Source of the DNA: Prevotella sp.
GTDB taxonomy: Bacteria; Bacteroidota; Bacteroidia; Bacteroidales; Bacteroidaceae
Assembly (NCBI GenBank): GCA_016285075.1
Contig: JAEEQB010000039.1
Coordinates: forward strand, 1-44,657
Reading direction: 5' to 3'
Length of the DNA: 44,657 nucleotides
The notes beneath the pieces were generated by a model. That model saw only the letters and a list, made by a program, of their open reading frames with translations. It ran no database searches and was not told the DNA's origin. This document shows, one piece after another, positions 39,321 through 44,657 of the stretch. Made by a program: the position numbers and the translations under genes. Positions within the stretch are counted from its first letter, which is position 1; every line of letters starts with the position of its first letter.

Positions 39321-41945
39321 CTATTTTCCTGAGACTATTTTCTTAATGTCATTCAGTTTATTCAGGGCTTCCAGCGGCGTTAGATTGTTGACGTCGAGGC
39401 CTAATATTTCATCACGAACCTGACAAAGTACAGGATCGTCAAGCTGGAAGAAACTGAGTTGCATACCCTCTCTTGAAGCAGCTATTTCTGCTGTAGGCTT
39501 CCCAACAGTACCTACTTGCGAATTGTCTGCCTCCAACTGTTTCAGTATCACATTGGCACGTTTCACAATAGAGCGCGGCATTCCGGCTATCTCTGCCACA
39601 TGTATACCAAAGGAGTGTTCACTACCGCCACGCTCCAGCTTTCGCAGGAAGATCACCTTGCCTTCCACCTCCTTCACACTTACATTATAGTTCTTGATAC
39701 GTGAGAAGTTCTTCTCCATCTCATTCAGCTCGTGGTAGTGAGTGGCAAAGAGTGTACGGGCATGAGCCTTAGAATTCTCATGCAGGTATTCCACAATGGC
39801 CCACGCTATTGAAATGCCATCATAGGTACTCGTACCACGACCCAGCTCATCAAACAGTACAAGGGAGCGAGAGCTGACGTTGTTCAGAATGTTGGCAGCC
39901 TCTGTCATCTCGACCATGAAGGTTGATTCTCCCAGTGAAATATTGTCCGAAGCCCCTACCCTGGTGAAAATCTTGTCTACCAGCCCTATTTTAGCGCTCT
40001 CTGCGGGCACGAAGCAGCCTATCTGGGCAAGTAGTACGATCAAGGCTGTCTGGCGCAGCAGAGCCGATTTACCTGCCATGTTAGGACCTGTGATGATCAT
40101 GATTTGCTGACGGTCATTGTCCAGCAGTATATCATTAGGTACGTAAGGTTCGCCGATAGGCAATTCCTGTTCTATCACAGGGTGTCGACCCTGCTTGATA
40201 TCCAGCACTTCTGTAGAGTCAATCACAGGGCGTACATATCGGTTTTCCTCAGCCGTCTTGGCAAATGCCAGCAGACAGTCCAACTGTGCTAGCAGCGTGG
40301 CATTGATCTGTATCTGCGGAATGAAGTCCTGCATGTCGAGCACCAATTCAGTAAAGAGCCTGCCCTCCAACGACAATATCTTGTCCTCAGCACCAAGGAT
40401 CTTCTCCTCATACTCCTTCAGTTCCTGGGTAATATATCGTTCAGCCTGAGCCAAAGTCTGCTTTCTTACCCATTCCTGCGGCACTTTATCCTTATAGGTA
40501 TTACGTACTTCCAGATAGTATCCGAACACATTGTTATAACCTATCTTCAGGCTTTGAATGCCCGTCAGTTCTGCTTCACGCTGCTGTATCTGCAGCAGAT
40601 AGTCCTTTCCGCTGTAAGCTATACGTCTCAGTTCGTCCAACTCCTCGTTGACACCGCTGCGAATCACCCCGCCTTTAGCCACCAGCAACGGCGGATCGTT
40701 CTCTATTTCCTTGGCTATTCGGTCTCTTAATGATTCGCACAGATTGAGTCGCTCCCCTACCCTCTTCAGCGCCTCGTTATTGGCATAGAGACAGGCGGTC
40801 TTGATGGGTTGCAGGGCTTGTAATGCTACCTTCAGCTGCACTACTTCCCGAGGTGATACACGTCCTACAGCCACCTTCGAAATAATACGTTCCAGATCGC
40901 CCATACGGTGCAGCTGCTCATCAACACATTGACGGAAATCGGGTTCACGATAGTAATACTCCACAATGTCAAGCCGTTCATTGATGGGACGCTCATCTTT
41001 CAATGGAAATACCACCCAACGGCGCAGCAATCTTCCACCCATAGGACTCACCGTTTTGTCTATCACATCCAGCAGGCTCTTACCGTCTTCCTGCATAGGC
41101 TGGATCAACTCTAAGCTGCGGATGGTAAACTTGTCCAGACGTACGTATTTCTCTTCTTCTATTCGTTGCAGGGCGGTAATATGGCCAATTTGTGTGTGCT
41201 GCGTCATTTCCAGGTACTGCAGGATGGCACCAGCAGCCACCATTCCGCTCTTCAGGTGATCTACGCCGAAGCCCTTCATGCTCTTTACATGGAAGTGCCG
41301 CAACAGCTTCTGCATGGATGTCTGTTCAGTAAACACCCAGTCGTCCATCTCGAATGTAAGGAGCTTTGTACCGAAAAACTTCTCAAAATCCTTCTTCCGT
41401 GCACGGTCTATCAGCACCTCCTTGGGTTGCAGGTTTCCCATCAGCTTTTCCACATAGTCGTAAGTGCCTTCACCCGTAAGGAATTCACCTGTGGAAATAT
41501 CAAGGAAAGCCACGCCGCAGGCTGACTTTCCGAAATGAACGGCAGAAAGGAAATTGTTTTCCTTGTAGTTCAGCACGGTGTCGCTCATAGCCACTCCAGG
41601 AGTCACCAGTTCAGTAATACCTCGCTTCACTAGTTTCTTTGTCAGCTTGGGGTCTTCCAACTGGTCACATATCGCCACACGTTTGCCCGCACGTATCAGC
41701 TTTGGCAGATACGTATCGAGTGCATGATGTGGGAAACCAGCCATCTCGTCACCTCTTACGCCAGCACCGTTGTTCCTGTGTGTCAAGGTGATGCCCAAGA
41801 TGGCTGCTGCCGTTACAGCATCTTCACAATAGGTCTCGTAGAAGTCGCCGCATCGGAACAACAATACTGCATCGGGGTGTTTTGCCTTCAGATCGAAGAA
41901 CTGTTTCATCATCGGGGTCAGTTCCTTACCCTCTTTCTTTGCCAT
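39321..41945 (-). CDS. mutS: DNA mismatch repair protein MutS
   Basis: An 874-residue mismatch-recognition ATPase. The N-terminal mismatch-binding domain is complete, with the Phe-x-Glu wedge in [13 protein letters not shown]. The connector, lever and clamp domains follow, then the ABC ATPase with Walker [12 protein letters not shown] (about 619-629), the signature region [11 protein letters not shown] and Walker [14 protein letters not shown]. The tail [10 protein letters not shown] precedes the last C-terminal helices. It starts 30 bp after the HicB-like gene and probably shares its promoter. Confidence 0.97.
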   Translation of the reverse strand: MAKKEGKELTPMMKQFFDLKAKHPDAVLLFRCGDFYETYCEDAVTAAAILGITLTHRNNGAGVRGDEMAGFPHHALDTYLPKLIRAGKRVAICDQLEDPKLTKKLVKRGITELVTPGVAMSDTVLNYKENNFLSAVHFGKSACGVAFLDISTGEFLTGEGTYDYVEKLMGNLQPKEVLIDRARKKDFEKFFGTKLLTFEMDDWVFTEQTSMQKLLRHFHVKSMKGFGVDHLKSGMVAAGAILQYLEMTQHTQIGHITALQRIEEEKYVRLDKFTIRSLELIQPMQEDGKSLLDVIDKTVSPMGGRLLRRWVVFPLKDERPINERLDIVEYYYREPDFRQCVDEQLHRMGDLERIISKVAVGRVSPREVVQLKVALQALQPIKTACLYANNEALKRVGERLNLCESLRDRIAKEIENDPPLLVAKGGVIRSGVNEELDELRRIAYSGKDYLLQIQQREAELTGIQSLKIGYNNVFGYYLEVRNTYKDKVPQEWVRKQTLAQAERYITQELKEYEEKILGAEDKILSLEGRLFTELVLDMQDFIPQIQINATLLAQLDCLLAFAKTAEENRYVRPVIDSTEVLDIKQGRHPVIEQELPIGEPYVPNDILLDNDRQQIMIITGPNMAGKSALLRQTALIVLLAQIGCFVPAESAKIGLVDKIFTRVGASDNISLGESTFMVEMTEAANILNNVSSRSLVLFDELGRGTSTYDGISIAWAIVEYLHENSKAHARTLFATHYHELNEMEKNFSRIKNYNVSVKEVEGKVIFLRKLERGGSEHSFGIHVAEIAGMPRSIVKRANVILKQLEADNSQVGTVGKPTAEIAASREGMQLSFFQLDDPVLCQVRDEILGLDVNNLTPLEALNKLNDIKKIVSGK

Positions 41946-41975
41946 AGTCTTCAGTTCTTTTGCTATCAGTTACAC

Positions 41976-42377
41976 TTATCTGAGCGTGATGCTCAACAAC
42001 TCACGGGCAAACTGATGAATGCCGGTAATAATGCGTTCAGCCTGCTTCTGTCTGGGTACTGAGCGGCGGTTGAGATAATTGGAAAGCTGCTTTTGATGTA
42101 TGCCCGTGATCTTCTCCATTCCTGCTAATGTCATAAAGGTACTGTAGTATTTCAAGAAGCTGGGAACATCAAATTTCCATTCAATCTCGAAATCTTCCTT
42201 AATCTGCTTGGGCCATTGTTTTTCAGGAAGATTGCGTTTTATACCCTCAATAGCTCGATAGGTATTTTGCTTCACAGCCTCAACATCAGCGCCAGCCGCA
42301 TTAATACCTTCGCAGTTGTCTGAATAGGCATCAAAATAGTCCTTAGACTTTATAATGATCATGATGATCTTTTCCAT
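41976..42377 (-). CDS. HicB-like protein with C-terminal helix-turn-helix
   Basis: A 133-residue protein. Residues about 5-50 (KSKDYFDAYSDNCEGINAAG...AVKQNTYRAIEGI) look like the partial RNase H-like fold of HicB antitoxins, and residues about 85-130 (MEKITGIHQKQLSNYLNRRSVPRQKQAERI) form an Xre-type helix-turn-helix. HicB normally pairs with the small toxin HicA, but no hicA-like ORF is beside it. It precedes mutS on the same strand with a 30-bp gap. It may be an orphan regulator. Confidence 0.7.
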   Translation of the reverse strand: MEKIIMIIIKSKDYFDAYSDNCEGINAAGADVEAVKQNTYRAIEGIKRNLPEKQWPKQIKEDFEIEWKFDVPSFLKYYSTFMTLAGMEKITGIHQKQLSNYLNRRSVPRQKQAERIITGIHQFARELLSITLR

Positions 42378-42425
42378 AATGCTTATGATGTAATTCTCTG
42401 ATTTCCTTTTAGCGGTTTAATTTTG

Positions 42426-42457
42426 CAAAGATAGTCATATTTCTATGATTAGCCAAT
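42426..42457 (-). promoter_or_regulatory. Promoter of the HicB-like/mutS pair
   Basis: Minus strand TATCTTTG (42426-42433) with ATTG (42454-42457, one mismatch from TTTG) 20 bp upstream; the start codon lies at 42377. Confidence 0.65.
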
Positions 42458-42597
42458 AATTTTACCTCAAAAATAGAACTATTCCTATTAATTAACACTT
42501 TGCTATGCCTAAGCTGTTTATAAAACCTAATCATTTGAGCTTACTGATGAGTGGAGACAGTCGTTTTGGAAATCTATAGCGGCAACTATCAAAAAAA

Positions 42598-42631
42598 CTC
42601 CCTGCGGGAGGTTGTTCCACAGGGAGCTTTT
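42598..42631. terminator. Intrinsic terminator
   Basis: CTCCCTG (42598-42604) and CAGGGAG (42620-42626) form a 7-bp stem, preceded by an A-run and followed by CTTTTT, so it can work in both directions. On the minus strand it would end the transcript of the secreted-protein gene after passing the array. Confidence 0.75.
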
Positions 42632-42664
42632 TATCGAATCCCCAAAAAGGGTAGGGGAGAGGTT

Positions 42665-42884
42665 ACGTTTTAAACGTAGAGAAGTTACGGTTCAATTGCC
42701 TTGAAGTTACGGTTCAATTGCCTTGAAGTTACGATTCACTCGGCATGTGAGTGCTGTTCACTCGGCATGTAAGTGCTGTTCACTCGGCAAGTGAGTGCTG
42801 TTCACTCGGCAAGTGAACACGGTTCACTCGGCATGTGAACGCGGTTCACTCGGCATGTGAGTACGGTTCAAACGTAACGAGAAT
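42665..42884. repeat. Ten-unit 22-bp palindromic array
   Basis: Ten consecutive units of exactly 22 bp (starts 42665, 42687, 42709, 42731, 42753, 42775, 42797, 42819, 42841, 42863). Palindrome cores change along the array: ACGTTTTAAACGT (unit 1), TTCAATTGCCTTGAA (2, 3), CACTCGGCATGTGAGTG (4), variants with CGGCAAG (6, 7), and GTTCACTCGGCATGTGAAC (8). Symmetry is kept as the arms change. Unit 10 is degenerate. Confidence 0.9.
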
Positions 42885-42926
42885 ACTGATTGATGGTATT
42901 GAGAATACTTCTCAAGGATGATGGAA

Positions 42927-44438
42927 TTACTTCTGATAGAACTTGCGTCCTTTCACCATCACCATACCACGATAGTTAGCATCGACACGCTGACCAGCAA
43001 GATTGTAACGCTGAGAAGGAGCCTGGGCGTTCTTGACTATATCAACGACACCCGTATTTCCGTTCACAGAAATCAGGTAGCCACCTTGAGCGAGCTCAGG
43101 TGTCACATTGCCATCCTTCACATATTTCTGTAACTTGCCCTTGAACACCACTTCGTCACCATCCTTAATCAGCGAGATGGTTTCCTCAGTAAACAGCTGG
43201 TTATTAAAGCTCTTGGCACGATAGATAGTAAGTTTGGAAGTACCGCCTTTTTCATCGGCAATATCCAGATTCACATTACCATACAGCGTTCCATCGGCCT
43301 TGCGCTGGAAGTCGGGATCACCCACTACGAAACCTTTCACCTCATACTCTTCTGAGGTAGTCTTACCATCTTCCAAACCATCGATAATGGTCAGTGCCTC
43401 AGCTACGCTCTTGACCTCGGTCTGAACAGGATCATCGTCACCAGAAGGATCAAAAGTGCCGCCGAGACCTATCACGCTGAAGTCAAAGATTTCCCATGTG
43501 CCAGCATGTTCGTTGGTACTGGTGTACTTGAAACCTATCTGAATCTTCTTGTCCTCATAGCCTTCCAGAGAGAACTCGAAATAAGCATCCATTGCTGTTA
43601 AATCAGAGAAAGACTTGCCTTCAGGGATGGCGGGATAAGTTACCTGTACCTGTTTCCACTCTCCGCCAACCTCACGCAACCAAACGGTAGCTTCCTGCGT
43701 CACATCACCAAAGTACTTGTTGATGGCTTGGGTAAAGCCTGCCGAAGGCATCTTAATGCCTGTAAGGTCGATCACAGGAGAAATAAGCCAGCTCTCCGAC
43801 TCAATGTTCTTCTTATTGTAGGCAGAAGCTTTCATTCCATACTGGCTATCTTCCTTCCATACGTAGGAAAGACCCTCACCCAGCTTTACATTCTCAATGG
43901 TAAAATCACCTATTCCTTTGTCTACGAACAAAATAGCATAGACAAAACCAATTTCGTTGACCCACAGTTCTTTTAATGCTTCCTCGCCATCCTTGCCCGT
44001 ATAGACCATAATCTTTGAGGCTCTCACCTGATTCTCAACAGCCGCAATCTTCAACTCTGACACCGAGCCAGTCCACCAATAGTGAGGTCCAGCATTTTCA
44101 GCAAGCTCAGTAGAATTGATATCAGAATCTGTAGCTTCCAGATTACCAGGTCCATACTTCTCATCGCCGTTGGCGGTGCAAGTAAACTCTACCAATGTAA
44201 TTTTTTCACCCGTAGAGGTAATGGTAGCAGTCTGACCCTTGAAGATACGGAATTGATCGGCTGTCACCGTGCTGGCTGTTACTGACAGCGTCACCCCGTT
44301 TTTCGTCAGAGAATAGTCAGATGAAGTGACTGCCTCGAACTCTCCCGGCGTAAAAGTAATAACATCGGCAAACAGATTGCCGTAAACGAAGCTCAATAGA
44401 GCTACGAACGATAAGCGTAAAAATTTGTTCATAAGCAT
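42927..44438 (-). CDS. Secreted multi-domain protein with C-terminal sorting-like tail
   Basis: A 503-residue protein with a signal peptide (about 1-24, ending NLFA). The middle (about 170-330) is a beta-rich segment with SESWLISPVIDLTG, a hallmark of choice-of-anchor-J/jelly-roll modules of Bacteroidota. A second segment (about 345-460) resembles the OB-like, DUF5689-type domain (KSVAEALTIIDG, YEVKGFVVGDPDF, GDEVVFKGKL). The end QRYNLAGQRVDANYRGMVMVKGRKFYQK, split here as a motif of the form YNLxGQRV...G..VKGRK, is like Prevotella type IX secretion tails. It is likely surface-associated; ligand unknown. Its 3' side carries the ten-unit array. Confidence 0.8.
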   Translation of the reverse strand: MLMNKFLRLSFVALLSFVYGNLFADVITFTPGEFEAVTSSDYSLTKNGVTLSVTASTVTADQFRIFKGQTATITSTGEKITLVEFTCTANGDEKYGPGNLEATDSDINSTELAENAGPHYWWTGSVSELKIAAVENQVRASKIMVYTGKDGEEALKELWVNEIGFVYAILFVDKGIGDFTIENVKLGEGLSYVWKEDSQYGMKASAYNKKNIESESWLISPVIDLTGIKMPSAGFTQAINKYFGDVTQEATVWLREVGGEWKQVQVTYPAIPEGKSFSDLTAMDAYFEFSLEGYEDKKIQIGFKYTSTNEHAGTWEIFDFSVIGLGGTFDPSGDDDPVQTEVKSVAEALTIIDGLEDGKTTSEEYEVKGFVVGDPDFQRKADGTLYGNVNLDIADEKGGTSKLTIYRAKSFNNQLFTEETISLIKDGDEVVFKGKLQKYVKDGNVTPELAQGGYLISVNGNTGVVDIVKNAQAPSQRYNLAGQRVDANYRGMVMVKGRKFYQK

Positions 44439-44476
44439 TGTAATTTTTTTATAATGATAAGTTAATAATCAGCTTG

Positions 44477-44507
44477 CAAAGATAGTCATAATTATCAAAT
44501 TACCAAA
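44477..44507 (-). promoter_or_regulatory. Promoter of the secreted-protein gene
   Basis: Minus strand TTTG (44504-44507), 19 bp, TATCTTTG (44477-44484), about 35 nt before the start at 44438. Confidence 0.78.
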
Positions 44508-44556
44508 ATAAAATTACCGAAAAAAAAATTCGACCTGTACGGTTGAAAAGTTCCTA

Positions 44557-44657
44557 TCAACTTGCCATCCGATAGCTAATTCTATGCTTTGTTATCCATC
44601 CGTCCAATTCTCCGTTGATCATAGTAGCGGTAATAACAGCAAGCGCCCCACTCCCAT
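44557..44657 (-). CDS. Possible C-terminal end of a truncated gene
   Basis: The frame read from the right edge gives about 32 residues (ALAVITATMINGELDGWI, then TKHRISYRMAS) before a stop at 44557-44559. Composition is protein-like and the stop lies ahead of the promoter at 44477-44507. Too short to assign; other frames in this strand are also open for a short distance. Confidence 0.3.
   Translation of the reverse strand, partial: GSGALAVITATMINGELDGWITKHRISYRMAS

Larger units (their letters stand above)
42378..42926. other. Gene-free spacer holding a promoter, a terminator and a ten-unit array
   Basis: No gene in either strand. Contents: the promoter at 42426-42457, an intrinsic terminator at 42598-42631, and the 22-bp array at 42665-42884 directly 3' of the secreted-protein gene. 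Confidence 0.7.

Noticed and set aside
42665..42884. Possible CRISPR array
   Set aside because: The repeats are directly adjacent with no 25-40-bp unique spacers, the units differ from each other, and no cas genes are present.

Overview
The window reads as chromosomal DNA of a Prevotella-like member of the Bacteroidales. The evidence is a set of Bacteroidota-type promoters (TTTG, about 20 bp, then TAnnTTTG) in front of many genes, little sign of Shine-Dalgarno sites, a three-subunit fumarate reductase/succinate dehydrogenase of the cytochrome b type, a secreted GH3 enzyme with PA14 insert, TPR-containing sensor kinases, a membrane-anchored AraC regulator, and a secreted protein with a C-terminal tail like those of Prevotella. 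No rRNA, tRNA, CRISPR array, phage or integrative element was seen.

Layout. 1-334: left-truncated Rpn/PD-(D/E)XK gene. 640-3222: GH3 glycosidase. 3404-5270: two inner-membrane transporters (EamA, BASS). 5273-7984: a probable minus-strand operon SemiSWEET - ndk - EamA - murQ with a good promoter at 7953-7984. 8100-9481: convergent pgeF and xpt. 9628-12950: TPR sensor kinase lacking its phosphoacceptor His, followed upstream by a membrane AraC regulator. 12951-13768: gene-free, with two palindromic arrays. 13769-16314: BlaI/BlaR1-type regulator and membrane protease, with a predicted operator. 16477-17679: RAYT-like Y1 transposase with a DprA-like C-terminal extension. 17771-21470: frdC-frdA-(small membrane ORF)-frdB. 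21661-22479: SpoU methyltransferase. 22568-27466: mnmG, apt, uvrC with two exact parS sites around apt and a 400-bp purine-rich spacer. 27907-30115: dtd, two paralogous small membrane proteins, MazG-like, deoC. 30201-34033: divergent polyprenyl synthase and polA. 34269-36693: ychF, an inverted-repeat-bounded GxxExxY gene, lgt. 36758-39106: TPR histidine kinase and small LTxxQ secreted protein. 39321-42377: HicB-like gene then mutS. 42927-44438: secreted multi-domain protein. 44557-44657: possible end of another gene.

The genes are mostly housekeeping: DNA repair (uvrC, mutS, polA), tRNA modification and quality control (mnmG, dtd), purine salvage (apt, xpt), nucleotide pools (ndk, MazG, deoC), envelope biogenesis (lgt, murQ, polyprenyl synthase) and anaerobic respiration (frd).

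The unusual content is mostly between the genes. Four gene-free loci carry tandem units of exactly 22 bp, each unit holding a short palindrome whose sequence changes while its symmetry is kept; three units in one array and most units in another share a CGGCA (or complementary TGCCG) centre. Two further foldback structures have arms made of 8-bp direct repeats: one is empty (27611-27790), the other tightly encloses a GxxExxY nuclease-like gene (35377-35831). A RAYT-type transposase with an unusual fused domain lies in the same window. These are the best candidates for an undescribed system; a link between them is inference only. All assignments come from reading the sequence, without database searches.
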